A stretch of 64,000 nucleotides of DNA from Streptomyces sp. NBC_01142 (GCF_026341125.1 NZ_JAPEOR010000002.1:496001-560000), one strand, 5' to 3'. Counted from the first letter of the stretch, positions 33,301 to 43,872 are shown. Numbers and translations are program-made. The notes: a model not told the origin generated them from the sequence alone.

Positions 33301-33327
33301 CCTTGAGGACAGCCACTGTCCTCAAGG
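33301..33327. promoter_or_regulatory. Perfect dyad upstream of the WYL regulator (operator or terminator)
   Basis: CCTTGAGGACAG-CCA-CTGTCCTCAAGG is a perfect 12-bp inverted repeat with a 3-nt centre. It lies just after the stop of the gene at 33348 and 19 nt before the WYL gene start. The symmetry and position suit an autoregulatory operator; it could also end the upstream transcript. Confidence 0.55.
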
Positions 33328-33347
33328 CTGCCGCCGCGGAGCGTTCC

Positions 33348-34154
33348 TCAGCCCGCTGCGGTGAGGCGGACGCAGAGGTCGTTGTCGCCGGTGTAGCAAG
33401 GGGCGGCCACGCAGGTGTCCGTCGTCTGCTCCGGGTACACGAAGATGCTCTTCCGGTCCCAGACGTCGTCGAGGATGCGGGAGATCCGTATCCCGGCGGC
33501 GTCCGCCGACGGGCGCAGCCACAGCTCCCACAACTGCTCCTTGGCGACGGGCTGCCCGGCCAGCAGTCCGTAGGGCAGGGTGAAGCCGAAGGCCCTGCCC
33601 TCGCCGGTCACCGGCACCTCGTGCACGCGGTCGCCGGAGCGCAGCCTGGCCTCGGCCACGGCACCCACGCCCAGCTCGGCGCCGTACAGCACTCCGTCCA
33701 CCGTCATCGCGCCCTGCTCGGGCGCGAGGCCGATCGGGCCGGCCTCGGCGTGCGGCGCACGCACCCAGCAGCGCACCGCGAGTCGGCCGTCCGCCGTCGG
33801 ATACGGAACGCGCACGGCGATCCGGCCCGTCTCGGGAGCCTGGTCGACCAGAGCCCGCAGATCCCGGATGCCGGGCTCTATGGCGTCACCGGTCTCCGTG
33901 CCGCCCTGGCTGAGATACGTGTCCCAGCGGCCCTCGGCGAGCTCGACGGTGCTGGGCAGTACGGCGCGCGAGCTGCCGTTCCCCGAGGGGGTCAGCGGCA
34001 GCCGCAGCTCGTCCGCCGCTCCCTTGCCGCCGCGCCTCTTCAGCACGAGCACCGCGTCCGGCGCGCCCGCTCCCGCCACGTCGAAGGTGATGCCGCCGGC
34101 CGCATCAGCAATGCAGTCGGCCTGCGGCGTCAGCCGCTCGATGGACGTGGTCAT
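33348..34154 (-). CDS. Conserved protein of unknown function, coupled to glycosyltransferase
   Basis: A 268-residue soluble protein that I do not recognise. It is rich in beta-strand-like segments (GITFDVAG, DAVLVLKRRGG, GRIAVRVPYP, RLAVRCWVRAP, SIFVYPEQ) and has four Cys, two of them near the C-terminus (CVAAPCY). The layout resembles the beta-sandwich accessory regions found with wall-polymer transferases. Its start overlaps the glycosyltransferase stop by 4 nt, so the two products probably act together on a surface glycan. Confidence 0.7.
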   Translation of the reverse strand: MTTSIERLTPQADCIADAAGGITFDVAGAGAPDAVLVLKRRGGKGAADELRLPLTPSGNGSSRAVLPSTVELAEGRWDTYLSQGGTETGDAIEPGIRDLRALVDQAPETGRIAVRVPYPTADGRLAVRCWVRAPHAEAGPIGLAPEQGAMTVDGVLYGAELGVGAVAEARLRSGDRVHEVPVTGEGRAFGFTLPYGLLAGQPVAKEQLWELWLRPSADAAGIRISRILDDVWDRKSIFVYPEQTTDTCVAAPCYTGDNDLCVRLTAAG

Positions 34155-35437
34155 GAGCTCTTCTTCCCTTTGCGGAGCACGTCCGCGGCAAGATAGCGCA
34201 GGGAGTAGGCCCCGTCATAGAGCGCACCTCGGCCACGGTGCACGGCATCGCGCAGCGCGCTGCGCGAGCGGCCGCCCTCGCCGCGCGCGACCAGCTCGGC
34301 GAACAGGGCCTCGTGGCGCTCCGCGATCCGAGCCGGATCGAAGCGGGCGGCGGCGGAAAGCGCTGTCTGTCCCATGCGCCGCCGCAGCTCGTCGTCGCCG
34401 ATCAGCCCGAGCAGCGCATCGGCGATCGCGTCCACATCGCCGACCGGTACCAGCCGGCCGTCGACACCGTTTTCGATGATCTCGCCGGGCCCGTGCGGGC
34501 AGTCCGTCGAGACGACGGGAAGGCCGCAGCGCATCGCCTCGACGATGGTCATGCCGAACGACTCCAGGCTGGAGGTGACCGCGGCGATCGAGCCCTTGAC
34601 CCACTCCGGCTCGAGCGGGTTGGCGGATCCCATCAGGAAGACATGGTTGTGGAGCCCGCGTTCCTGGATCAGGGCGCGCAGGGCGTTCTTCTCGTTGCCG
34701 GTGGCATCCCCGCTGCCGTAGATCCGCAGCCGCCAGTCGGGGCGTGCGGCGACCACCTTGGAGAAGGCCTTGATGAGCAGGTCGTACCGCTTGACCCGGG
34801 TGAGCCGGCCGGCTGCGACGATCCACTTGGCAAAGCCGTCGGCCGGGGCGACGGAGGGCGCGGGCACGCTGTTGGGCACCGACTCGATCCGTACGCCGGG
34901 CAGCTTCAGCCGCGAGCGGTAGGACCGGGCGTCCGCCTCGGTGACGGTGGTGACCGCGTCGAGGAGGGGATAGCGGTGTGCGATCTCGCGGCGCAGCCGG
35001 TAGCCGTGGCTGTCGAGCGTGAGATGTTCCTGGCCGATGCGGACCGGGCCGCGCCTGGTCTGGCGGGCGATATGGACGTTGAGCCCGGGCCGGGTGCCGA
35101 CGACGACATCGGCCTCGATGGCCCCCAGATGGGCGGCGATCCGGGCATCGGTGAGGCGGCTGTACTGCTTGTGGCGGCCGTCGCCGCGTGGGAAGACCCT
35201 GGCGGGGCGCTTGTACTCCGGGTTGTCGCCGTCGTAGCCGGGGCTCTTCTTCCGCAGATCGACCAGATGCTTCATGGTGACGCCGGCGGGCGCGCCCATG
35301 GTCGGTTCGTCACGGTGGCGGAAGACGGAGACGATCTCGACGTCGTGCCGTTCGGCCAGGGTCTGCGCGAGGTTGAACGTCGTCCGGATCGTCCCGCCGA
35401 TGCCGTACGCGTTGTGGAGCAGGAAAGAGATGTGCAT
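34151..35437 (-). CDS. Glycosyltransferase family 4 protein
   Basis: A 428-residue GT-B glycosyltransferase. The N-terminal acceptor domain opens ISFLLHNAYGIGGTIRTTFNLAQ. The donor domain has WIVAAGRLTRVKRYDLLIKAF, RIYGSGD and the EX7E motif in ESFGMTIVEAMRCGLPVV, followed by PHGPGEII. It uses a nucleotide sugar and retains anomeric configuration as GT4 enzymes do; the acceptor is unknown, possibly a wall teichoic-like polymer. The start is ATG 35437; the open frame before it is Pro/Arg-rich. It is coupled to the next, unknown gene. Confidence 0.87.
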   Translation of the reverse strand: MHISFLLHNAYGIGGTIRTTFNLAQTLAERHDVEIVSVFRHRDEPTMGAPAGVTMKHLVDLRKKSPGYDGDNPEYKRPARVFPRGDGRHKQYSRLTDARIAAHLGAIEADVVVGTRPGLNVHIARQTRRGPVRIGQEHLTLDSHGYRLRREIAHRYPLLDAVTTVTEADARSYRSRLKLPGVRIESVPNSVPAPSVAPADGFAKWIVAAGRLTRVKRYDLLIKAFSKVVAARPDWRLRIYGSGDATGNEKNALRALIQERGLHNHVFLMGSANPLEPEWVKGSIAAVTSSLESFGMTIVEAMRCGLPVVSTDCPHGPGEIIENGVDGRLVPVGDVDAIADALLGLIGDDELRRRMGQTALSAAARFDPARIAERHEALFAELVARGEGGRSRSALRDAVHRGRGALYDGAYSLRYLAADVLRKGKKSS

Positions 35438-35907
35438 GCGCCGCCGCGTCCCCCTGTCTGGTGTGTGCAGGAGTGGACTGTACTTGGCTGCTGAAGCCGA
35501 GAGGGGAGCTGGGGCACGGTGAAGCAGTTCCGGCCCGTCCCGCCGCGCCGTACCTGTCTTGCCCACCCCCTGCCGTCCTGCCGGCGCGCGACGGGCGGAC
35601 AGGTGCGGCGCGTTGTGGGTGGCCCGGGGCCCGTTTCCCGTACGAGACGCTCCGGCGGTGAGCAGCGCGTGCTCGCCGTCTCCCGGGGGAAGTCCCGTGG
35701 TCCTTCATGAACTACGGCGCGGCACCGTGGTGTTCGGCGGACAGCCCGCCCGGCTGACGCCGGAACGGCCCGCAACGCACCGGCGTTGAGCCGGTCCGGA
35801 GCGCTCTCGACCACCTCCTTGTCGGCCCGTAGCGGGCCCCGCCCGCCCTCGATCCGGTAGCGCGCGGCGATCGAGGAAGGCGGACTCCGGGGCTTGCGGG
35901 GGCGGGC
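35438..35907. other. Intergenic region upstream of the glycosyltransferase gene
   Basis: No convincing gene or RNA is seen in these 470 bases. It should contain the promoter of the glycosyltransferase gene. Open frames present have no ribosome sites and codon use unlike the neighbours. Confidence 0.4.
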
Positions 35908-35952
35908 GGCGGGCAGCCCCACCCGATCGGGCCCGGGGTGGGGCTGCCCGCC
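35908..35952 (-). terminator. Hairpin terminator after rpf
   Basis: A perfect 17-bp stem (GGCGGGCAGCCCCACCC and complement) with an 11-nt loop lies 7 nt beyond the rpf stop. Confidence 0.85.
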
Positions 35953-35958
35953 AACAGC

Positions 35959-37205
<1,247 letters not shown>

Positions 37206-37985
37206 GTGCCGCGCATGCTCGACGTCAGCGAGGACGTACGCGCCGAGATCGGCGACGAAGAAGCCGACCGGCTGCTCGCGGGCGAGAACGCCCCGGGCAG
37301 CTACGACTGCACCTCCTGCCGCACCCCGGGCGACTCGGAGCAGGAACGCACCAGCACCGTGCTGTTCGTCGGCGAGGAGACAGCCGTTCTCGCCTTCGCC
37401 CACGCCACCTGCATCCCCTCCCAGGTCGTCCAGGTCGCCGAGGACCAACTGCAGGGCGCCGTAAGGTCCATCACCGGTGAGGAGGCGCGCACACCCGGCG
37501 CCGCCCCCGAACAGGCCGTCCTCGGCATCACCAGCGGTCTCGTACTGATCGAAGGCGAACTGCACCCGGCCCTGGTCGTCGAACCGACCGCGCCCATCGC
37601 CCGCCCCGGCACGACCGGCAACGGCGGCGACGACTTCCTCCCGCTCCTCATCGAGCAGGGCTTCCTGCCGATCTCCGATGTGAACCAGCGGCCCCATCAG
37701 CTGTCCGGCTGGTCCGTCCTGGTCGCGATGGGCCAGCTGCACGCCGTGCTCCAGCCCGGTACGGGCGGTGGCAGCCCCGTCGCCTGGTGGCAGGCACACC
37801 AGCCGCTCCAGGTCACCGACGGCTGGCGCTCGGCCGCCAACAAGTCGCACACGGTCCTGGTCTTCGCCGCTCCGGTCGGCTCCATCGGCCAGCAGCCGCG
37901 CGAGGACCTGCTGCGCGACGCACTGGAGAAGGCCGCGGCAGGAGGCAGGCTGGTGGCCGCGGCGATGCCGCTCGCGGGCACCTGA
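37206..37985 (+). CDS. Conserved Streptomyces protein of unknown function
   Basis: A 259-residue soluble protein that I do not recognise. It begins PRMLDVSEDVRAEIGDEEADRLLAGE and contains a Cys pair in YDCTSCRTPG, a later HATCIPSQVVQVAE, and an alpha/beta-like C-terminal half (LLIEQGFLPISDVNQRP, GWSVLVAMGQLHAVLQ, TVLVFAAPVGSI). The CxxC plus later Cys could bind a metal, but no known motif is completed. GTG 37206 has GAGGAG 6 nt upstream and is preferred over the ATG 37146 frame start. A hairpin follows the stop. Confidence 0.75.
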   Translation: MPRMLDVSEDVRAEIGDEEADRLLAGENAPGSYDCTSCRTPGDSEQERTSTVLFVGEETAVLAFAHATCIPSQVVQVAEDQLQGAVRSITGEEARTPGAAPEQAVLGITSGLVLIEGELHPALVVEPTAPIARPGTTGNGGDDFLPLLIEQGFLPISDVNQRPHQLSGWSVLVAMGQLHAVLQPGTGGGSPVAWWQAHQPLQVTDGWRSAANKSHTVLVFAAPVGSIGQQPREDLLRDALEKAAAGGRLVAAAMPLAGT

Positions 37986-38005
37986 GCACTCTTGGAGGGA
38001 CACAT

Positions 38006-38035
38006 GCCGGGGGTGCGCGGCCGTACACCCCCGGC
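38006..38035 (+). terminator. Hairpin terminator
   Basis: GCCGGGGGTG, a 10-nt loop and CACCCCCGGC lie 21 nt beyond the stop of the gene at 37206. Directly downstream are two direct copies of TGTGTGCGTACGGCC. Confidence 0.6.
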
Positions 38036-38154
38036 GCTTGTGTGCGTACGGCCGGCTGTGTGCGTACGGCCTGCCCACAGGGCATGCCCGTCCCCCGGAA
38101 GAATGCAGCTCCGCCGAGCCCGCATCCGTCCGACGGCGGGGTCGTTTCACGTAC

Positions 38155-38490
38155 GTGCACTCATACGACCCCTCCCGCCAGCCGTACCAGAGCCAGATCC
38201 CTTCCATGCGCCCCGCGCGCGACGCGGTGGCGTCCCACTCCCCCACGCCGATCTACGACGCTCTGTACTCCGAGTACCGCCGGGCATTCCGGGCGCTGCC
38301 GGGCGATCGGAGCGGCGAGGAGGATCTCGACTTCAGGAGCTTCGGGACGGGGCTGCACAGCAGCCGCGGCGGACCCTCCGGGCATACGAGTCACTCCGGG
38401 GCGGGGTGGCAGCCGTACCCGGTGAGCCGGCCGCACAACGGAAACCTCCATCCGGTGGCGCTGCCGCCGGGTCCTCGCCGGGGTCTGTGA
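38155..38490 (+). CDS. Small conserved Streptomyces protein of unknown function
   Basis: A protein of about 111 residues with the recognisable block SPTPIYDALYSEYRRAFRALPGDRSGEEDL, which I recall in hypothetical proteins encoded beside der in Streptomyces, then a Gly/Ser/His/Pro-rich, probably disordered tail. The start is uncertain: GTG 38155 is chosen because codons from there keep the third-position GC bias, but no ribosome site is clear; ATG 38206 is an alternative. No function can be inferred. Confidence 0.6.
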   Translation: MHSYDPSRQPYQSQIPSMRPARDAVASHSPTPIYDALYSEYRRAFRALPGDRSGEEDLDFRSFGTGLHSSRGGPSGHTSHSGAGWQPYPVSRPHNGNLHPVALPPGPRRGL

Positions 38491-38506
38491 CCCGCGGAAC
38501 GACATG

Positions 38507-38555
38507 ACGACGGCGCTGCCCCGGACCGTTCACCGGTCCGGGGCAGCGCCGTCGT
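38507..38555. terminator. Strong bidirectional hairpin terminator
   Basis: A perfect 22-bp stem (ACGACGGCGCTGCCCCGGACCG with its complement) and a 5-nt loop lie 12 nt beyond the der stop and 17 nt beyond the stop at 38490. Confidence 0.9.
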
Positions 38556-38566
38556 CGTGCGTCACA

Positions 38567-40027
38567 TCACTTCTTGCGGCCGCGCTTCTCGCGCACCCGC
38601 ACCGAGATGTGGATCGGGGTGCCCTCGAAACCGAACTCCTCGCGCAGCCGGCGCTCGACGAAGCGGCGGTAGCCGTGCTCCAGGAAGCCGGAGGCGAAGA
38701 GCACGAACCGCGGCGGCTTGGTGCCGGCCTGCGTGCCGAAGAGGATGCGGGGCTGCTTGCCGCCACGGATGGGGTGCGGGTGGGAGGCGACGATCTCGCC
38801 GAGGAAGGCGTTGAGCCGGCCGGTCGGGACCCGGGTCTCCCAGCCCTCCAGCGCGGTCTCGATCGCCGGGACCAGCTTCTCCATGTGGCGACCGGTGACG
38901 GCCGAGACGTTCACCCGCGGTGCCCACGCGATCTGGGCGAGCTCGGTCTCGATCTCGCGCTCCAGGTAGTAGCGCCGCTCCTCGTCGAGGGTGTCCCACT
39001 TGTTGAACGCGACGACCATGGCGCGGCCCGCCTCGACGGCCATCGTGATGATCCGCTGGTCCTGGACGCTGATGGACTCGCTGGCGTCGATGAGGACGAC
39101 CGCGACCTCCGCCTTCTCGACGGCGGCGGCGGTCCGCAGCGAGGCGTAGTAGTCCGCGCCCTCCTGGAGGTGGACCCGGCGGCGGATACCGGCCGTGTCG
39201 ATGAACTTCCAGGTGATGCCGCCGAGCTGGATCAGCTCGTCGACCGGGTCCCGGGTGGTGCCCGCCATCTCGTTGACGACGACCCGGTCCTCGTTCGCCA
39301 CCTTGTTGAGCAGCGAGGACTTGCCGACGTTCGGCCGGCCGATCAGGGCGATGCGGCGCGGGCCGCCGGCCGCGGCACCGAAGGTCTGGGCCGGGGCCTC
39401 GGGGAGCGCCTCCAGGACGGCGTCGAGCATGTCGCCCGTACCGCGGCCGTGCAGCGAGGAGACCGGGTGCGGCTGGCCGAGGCCGAGCGACCACAGGGCG
39501 GTGGCGTCCGCCTCGCCGCTCTGTCCGTCGACCTTGTTGGCACAGAGCACGACGGGCTTGCCGGCCCTGCGCAGCAGCTTGACGACGGCCTCGTCGGTGT
39601 CGGTGGCGCCGACCGTGGAGTCCACGACGAAGACGACCGCGTCGGCAGCCTCGATCGCGTACTCGGCCTGAGCGGCGACGGAGGCGTCGAGGCCCAGCAC
39701 GTCCTGCTCCCAGCCGCCGGTGTCGACGACCTTGAAGCGGCGGCCCGCCCACTCGGCCTCGTACGTGACGCGGTCGCGGGTGACGCCCGGCTTGTCCTGG
39801 ACGACGGCTTCACGGCGGCCGATGATGCGGTTCACCAGGGTCGACTTGCCGACATTGGGGCGGCCGACGACGGCGAGGACGGGCAGCGGGCCGTGACCGG
39901 CCTCACCGATCGCGCCCTCGACCTCCTCGGCGTCGAAGCCCTCCAGCGCGGCGAGCTCCATGAACTCCGCGTACTCGGCGTCGCCAAGCTCCCCGTGCTC
40001 GTCGCCGGAGTGGATCTGGTCGTTCAT
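38567..40027 (-). CDS. der: Ribosome biogenesis GTPase Der (EngA)
   Basis: A 486-residue double-GTPase needed for 50S subunit maturation. The first G domain has GRPNVGKST at residues 55-63 with DTGGWE and NKVD; the second has GRPNVGKSS at 230-238 with DTAGIRRR and NKWD. A KH-like domain ends in [10 protein letters not shown]. An acidic N-terminal extension of about 46 residues precedes the first G domain, as is usual in actinobacteria. ATG 40027 follows GAGGTAAG. It is the last gene of the cmk-plsC-der operon. Confidence 0.96.
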   Translation of the reverse strand: MNDQIHSGDEHGELGDAEYAEFMELAALEGFDAEEVEGAIGEAGHGPLPVLAVVGRPNVGKSTLVNRIIGRREAVVQDKPGVTRDRVTYEAEWAGRRFKVVDTGGWEQDVLGLDASVAAQAEYAIEAADAVVFVVDSTVGATDTDEAVVKLLRRAGKPVVLCANKVDGQSGEADATALWSLGLGQPHPVSSLHGRGTGDMLDAVLEALPEAPAQTFGAAAGGPRRIALIGRPNVGKSSLLNKVANEDRVVVNEMAGTTRDPVDELIQLGGITWKFIDTAGIRRRVHLQEGADYYASLRTAAAVEKAEVAVVLIDASESISVQDQRIITMAVEAGRAMVVAFNKWDTLDEERRYYLEREIETELAQIAWAPRVNVSAVTGRHMEKLVPAIETALEGWETRVPTGRLNAFLGEIVASHPHPIRGGKQPRILFGTQAGTKPPRFVLFASGFLEHGYRRFVERRLREEFGFEGTPIHISVRVREKRGRKK

Positions 40028-40094
40028 GAAGTACTTACCTCGTTCGTTTGCATCATCGATGGACCACGCCTGCGGCCCACTACTCAAGTCTCGC

Positions 40095-40763
40095 CTAGCG
40101 CCCGGTGAGGCGCTTGGCGTTTTCCAGGTGGGCGGTCAGCCGCTCCTGGATCCGTACGGTGGCGTCGTCCAGCGCCTTGCGCGTACCTCTCCCGGCTGTG
40201 CCGGGGGAACCCCCGGCACTGTCGTCGCCCGCTTCGAAGGCCTCGCCGAAGACGACGTCGATCTTGCTGCGCAGCGGCGGCAGCCCCCGTATCAACCGTC
40301 CGCGGCGCTGTGTGCTTCCCAGCACCGCCACGGGGACGATCGGGGCTCCGCTGCGTACGGCGAAGTACGCAAGCCCGGCGCGGAGCGAGGCGAAGTCGCC
40401 TTCGCCCCTGGTGCCCTCGGGGAAGATTCCGAGGACCCCGCCGTTCTTCAGGACACCGAGCGCTCCCGTGATGGCGGTGCGGTCGACGGTCGTACGGTCC
40501 ACCTTCAGCTGACCGATTCCGAGCAGGAACGGGTCGAGGGGGCCGACGAACGCCTCCTTCTTGATCAGGAAGTGCACCGGACGGGGAGCGGTACCCATGA
40601 GCATCGGTCCGTCGATGGCGTTCGAGTGGTTCACCGCCATGATGACGGGTCCGGACGCCGGCACCCGCCAGGCACCGAGTACCCGCGGCTTCCACAGCCC
40701 GTACATCAGGCCGATGCCGATACCCCGCCCGACCGCCGCGCCCTTGGGGGACGGTGCTGTCAC
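40095..40763 (-). CDS. 1-acylglycerol-3-phosphate acyltransferase (PlsC type)
   Basis: A 222-residue membrane-associated acyltransferase making phosphatidic acid. The catalytic H-x4-D is NHSNAID (His46, Asp51); block II is in KKEAFVGP, block III is FPEGTRGEG, and block IV is PIVPVAVLG. The GTG start overlaps the cmk stop by GTGA, so the genes are translationally coupled. A GC-rich palindrome at 40198-40219 adds an in-frame segment [13 protein letters not shown] near the C-terminus, absent from the usual family core. Confidence 0.88.
   Translation of the reverse strand: MTAPSPKGAAVGRGIGIGLMYGLWKPRVLGAWRVPASGPVIMAVNHSNAIDGPMLMGTAPRPVHFLIKKEAFVGPLDPFLLGIGQLKVDRTTVDRTAITGALGVLKNGGVLGIFPEGTRGEGDFASLRAGLAYFAVRSGAPIVPVAVLGSTQRRGRLIRGLPPLRSKIDVVFGEAFEAGDDSAGGSPGTAGRGTRKALDDATVRIQERLTAHLENAKRLTGR
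40198..40219. repeat. Small palindrome inside plsC coding region
   Basis: GTGCCGGGGG-AA-CCCCCGGCAC, 10-bp perfect arms. It resembles the short G5/C5 palindromes scattered through Streptomyces genomes (another lies at 41593-41621) but here lies in frame within a gene. Confidence 0.7.
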
Positions 40764-41458
40764 CGGGCGGCCCGCTTCTCGGTGTCGTCGGTCGTGCTCC
40801 GCCTCTCCTCGACGAGGGTGACGACGCACTCGATGACCTGCTGAAGCGTGAGGTCCGTGGTGTCCACCTCGACCGCGTCGTCCGCCTTGGCCAGCGGGGA
40901 GGTCTTACGGCTGGAGTCGGCCGCGTCCCGCTTGACCAGGGCTTCCCTGGTGGCCGCGACGTCGACGCCCTTCAACTCCCCGCTGCGGCGGGCGGCGCGG
41001 GCCTCGGGCGACGCGGTCAGGAAGATCTTCAGGTCCGCGTCCGGCAGGACGGTGGTGCCGATGTCGCGTCCCTCGACGACGATGCCCTTCTCGGCGGCCG
41101 CGGCGATGGAGCGCTGCAGCTCCGTGATCAGCGTCCGCACCTCGGGCACGGCGCTGACGGCGCTCACCTTGGAGGTGACCTCCTGGGTGCGGATCGGTCC
41201 GGAGGCGTCCTGGCCGTCGACGGTTATGGCCGGGGCGGCCGGGTCGGTGCCGGAGACGATGACGGGCTTGGCCGCGGCGGTGGCGACGGCAGCCGAGTCG
41301 TGCACGTCGACGCCGTTGCTGATCATCCACCAGGTGATCGCGCGGTACTGGGCGCCGGTGTCGAGGTAGTTCAGCCCCAGCGCCGCGGCGACTGCCTTGG
41401 AGGTGCTCGACTTGCCCGTGCCGGAGGGGCCATCGATGGCTACGATCACGGATTCCAC
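40760..41458 (-). CDS. cmk: Cytidylate kinase
   Basis: A 232-residue (d)CMP kinase. The P-loop is GPSGTGKSS at residues 10-18. Further family marks are LDTGAQYRAITWW, the DGQDASGPIRTQEVTSKVSAVSA insert of the CMP-binding region, VEGRDIGTTVLPDADLKIFLTA and the lid R residues in EARAARRSGE and RDAADSSRKTSPL. GTG 41458 is chosen to give M-E-S-V-I-V as in relatives; AGGAAGG lies 12 nt upstream, and GTG 41470 is possible. It precedes plsC and der. Confidence 0.93.
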   Translation of the reverse strand: MESVIVAIDGPSGTGKSSTSKAVAAALGLNYLDTGAQYRAITWWMISNGVDVHDSAAVATAAAKPVIVSGTDPAAPAITVDGQDASGPIRTQEVTSKVSAVSAVPEVRTLITELQRSIAAAAEKGIVVEGRDIGTTVLPDADLKIFLTASPEARAARRSGELKGVDVAATREALVKRDAADSSRKTSPLAKADDAVEVDTTDLTLQQVIECVVTLVEERRSTTDDTEKRAAR

Positions 41459-41592
41459 GGTGTCGGACACCTTCCTGGTACGCGGTGAGGGCCGGCGGGA
41501 GTGCCGATGCGCCTCGCACAAGGTTACCGAGGATTCCGCCACGCCCGGCACGCGCTGCCGGGGGCGGGGTCCCGGCCCGCCCGGCAGCCCCT

Positions 41593-41621
41593 GGATGTGG
41601 GGGTAGGGGACCCCCACATCC
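41593..41621 (-). terminator. Hairpin terminator after tyrA
   Basis: GGATGTGGGGGT, a 5-nt loop and ACCCCCACATCC form a perfect 12-bp stem between the tyrA stop and cmk. It is also of the G5/C5 palindrome type common in Streptomyces. Confidence 0.65.
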
Positions 41622-41657
41622 GCTGCGCCGCGGCGGTTTTGCGCAGCCTGTGCCCGG

Positions 41658-42743
41658 CTACTGGCGGATCGACCAGCCACGCTCCCGCAGCGACGCGCTC
41701 AGTACCGTCGCCGCAGCCGGCTCCACCATCAGCTGGACCAGACCAGCCTGCTGTGCCGTCGCGTGCTCGATGCGCACGTCCTCGATGTTCACGCCCGCGC
41801 GGCCCGCGTCCGCGAAGATGCGTGCCAGTTCGCCCGGCTGGTCGCTGATCAGTACCGCCACGACCTCGTACGACGTCGGTGCCGCTCCGTGCTTGCCCGG
41901 GACCCGGACCCGCCCGGCGTTGCCCCGGCGCAGGACGTCCTCGATGCCCTCCGCGCCGCCCTGGCGCTTGGACTCGTCGGAGGACTGCAGGGCCCGCAGC
42001 GCCTGGACCGTCTCGTCCAGGTCGGCCGCGACCCCGGCCAGTACGTCCGCGACCGGGCCCGGGTTGGCGGAGAGGATCTCGACCCACATCCGCGGGTCCG
42101 AGGCCGCGATCCGGGTCACATCGCGGATGCCCTGGCCACAGAGCCGTACCGCCGTGTCGTCCGCCTCCTCCAGCCGCGCCGCGACCATCGAGGAGATCAG
42201 CTGGGGGGTGTGGGAGACCAGGGCGACCGCCCGGTCGTGGGCGTCGGCGTCCATGACCACCGGGACGGCACGGCAGAGCGCGACGAGTTCGAGGGCCAGG
42301 TTGAGGACCTCGGTGTCGGTGTCGCGGGTGGGTGTGAGCACCCACGGGCGGCCCTCGAAGAGGTCGGCGGTGGCCGCCAGCGGGCCGGAGCGCTCCTTGC
42401 CCGCCATCGGATGCGTACCGATGTAGGGGGTGAGGTCGAGTCCGAGCGCCTCCAGCTCCCGGCGCGGGCCGCCCTTGACGCTGGCGACATCGAGGTAGCC
42501 GCGGGCGATCCCGGCGTGCATCGCGTCGGCGAGCGCGGTGGCGACATGCGCGGGCGGAACCGCGACGATCGCGAGGTCGACGCGCCCCTCGGGCGGCTCG
42601 TCCGTCCCGGCACCGAGCGCCGCGGCGGTGCGGGCCCGCTCCGGGTCGTGGTCGACGAGGTGGACGGCGACACCGCGGCTCGCCAGGGTGAGGGCGGCGG
42701 ACGTGCCGATCAGGCCGGTTCCGATGACGACGGCGGTTCTCAC
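41658..42743 (-). CDS. tyrA: Prephenate dehydrogenase
   Basis: A 361-residue enzyme of tyrosine biosynthesis, oxidising prephenate with NAD. The dinucleotide-binding motif is VVIGTGLIGTSAALTLA (residues 5-21). Catalytic-region marks are GTHPMAGKERSGP and DRAVALVSHTPQLIS (with the family His). An ACT domain at the C-terminus (EVVAVLISDQPGELARIFADAG, ANIED-like VNIEDVRIE) suggests feedback by aromatic amino acids. The GTG start overlaps the aroH stop by GTGA. Confidence 0.94.
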   Translation of the reverse strand: MRTAVVIGTGLIGTSAALTLASRGVAVHLVDHDPERARTAAALGAGTDEPPEGRVDLAIVAVPPAHVATALADAMHAGIARGYLDVASVKGGPRRELEALGLDLTPYIGTHPMAGKERSGPLAATADLFEGRPWVLTPTRDTDTEVLNLALELVALCRAVPVVMDADAHDRAVALVSHTPQLISSMVAARLEEADDTAVRLCGQGIRDVTRIAASDPRMWVEILSANPGPVADVLAGVAADLDETVQALRALQSSDESKRQGGAEGIEDVLRRGNAGRVRVPGKHGAAPTSYEVVAVLISDQPGELARIFADAGRAGVNIEDVRIEHATAQQAGLVQLMVEPAAATVLSASLRERGWSIRQ

Positions 42744-43102
42744 TGGGCGATGTCCTTGCGGAGGGCGGCCGCGGCACCGAGGTACACATGCGCGATCTCT
42801 GATTTGGGCAGGTCGGACTCTACGTGCGCGAGGATCCGTACGACGCGGGGCATGGCCCCGGTGATGTCCAGTTCCTGGGCGCAGATCAGCGGTACATCGG
42901 CGATGCCGAGGTTGCGCGCCGCGGCCGCCGGGAAGTCGCTGTGCAGATCCGGAGTGGCCGTGAACCAGACGCTGATCAGATCGTCCGCGCCGAGTCCGTT
43001 GCGCTCCAGTATGGCGGTGAGCAGCTCGCCGACCTGCTCGTCCATGTGCCCGGCCTCGTCCCGCTCCAGCTGGACGGCTCCCCGGACCGCTCGTACCGCC
43101 AC
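42740..43102 (-). CDS. aroH: Chorismate mutase, AroH type
   Basis: A 120-residue monofunctional chorismate mutase of the B. subtilis AroH trimer type. RAVRGAVQLERDE at the start supplies the active-site Arg, and SVWFTATPDLHSDFPAAAARNLG, VPLICAQELDITGAMPRVVRIL and KSEIAHVYLGAAAALRKD follow the family closely. It converts chorismate to prephenate for the tyrA product encoded next with a 4-nt overlap. Confidence 0.94.
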   Translation of the reverse strand: MAVRAVRGAVQLERDEAGHMDEQVGELLTAILERNGLGADDLISVWFTATPDLHSDFPAAAARNLGIADVPLICAQELDITGAMPRVVRILAHVESDLPKSEIAHVYLGAAAALRKDIAQ

Positions 43103-43249
43103 GTCGTGCTCCTTGTCTGTGCGAGTGCTCCATTCAGCCTAGGGCGTGTGGGAGAAGGAGCGCCGTCCGCCCGCAGGGCGGGCCCCGCGGCCTGCGGTGT
43201 GTGCCATTCCGCGATCGCCTTGCCGCACACCTGCGCTACAACTGGCGGC

Positions 43250-43582
43250 ATGCTCTTTCATGTGGTGCCCCTGGACGAATGGACGGCGGACGTGGAGCGT
43301 CCGTACGCCCCCGCATCCCTCACCACCGACGGCTTTGTGCACTGCTCGCCCCACGCGCCGGCCGCCCTGGCCATCGCCGACGGCCCCTACCGGGATGTGC
43401 CCGACCTGCTGGTGCTGGTGATCGACGAGGCGCGGCTGGGCGCGGAGATCCGTTGGGAGGGGTCGGAGGACATGCTCTTCCCGCATGTGTACGGGACGGT
43501 CGAGCGGGCCGCTGTCACCGCGGTGATGGCGGTACGGCGGGACGCGGACGGGCACGCCCGGGAGCTCACCCCCTGGGTCTGA
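43250..43582 (+). CDS. DUF952 family protein
   Basis: A 110-residue protein matching DUF952: FHVVPLDEWTA at the start, SLTTDGFVHCSPHAPAALAIAD in the middle (conserved G-F-x-H-C-S), LVLVIDEARLGAEIRWEG, and FPHVYGTV near the end. Its function is unknown; the conserved His/Cys/Asp suggest a small-molecule enzyme. It stands alone, divergent from aroH. Confidence 0.88.
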   Translation: MLFHVVPLDEWTADVERPYAPASLTTDGFVHCSPHAPAALAIADGPYRDVPDLLVLVIDEARLGAEIRWEGSEDMLFPHVYGTVERAAVTAVMAVRRDADGHARELTPWV

Positions 43583-43872
43583 ACAACCCGTCCTCCGAAA
43601 CACGGCGTGCACGGCAACACGGCATGCACAGCACGCGCGGCACGCACGGCGCGGCCCGCACGGCGCCGGCCGTCCGCCTGATCCCCTCGCGAGCCCCTCG
43701 CCTCCCTCGCCTCCCTCCCGACGTGTCCGCAGCACTCGACTGCCCGTACGGACTGGGCTATCTGACGGACAACTCGCGCCCGATGCGGTACTCGCTGCCC
43801 AATTGCTTCTTCTCCGGTGCGTTCGGCGCCAAGATGCTGCGCACGTGGGGGGCACGACGTAGGGAGACGGTC

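Noticed and set aside
41459..41657. tRNA or small RNA gene between cmk and tyrA
   Set aside because: Only a terminator-like G5/C5 hairpin and GC-rich sequence; no cloverleaf with a TTC-arm.
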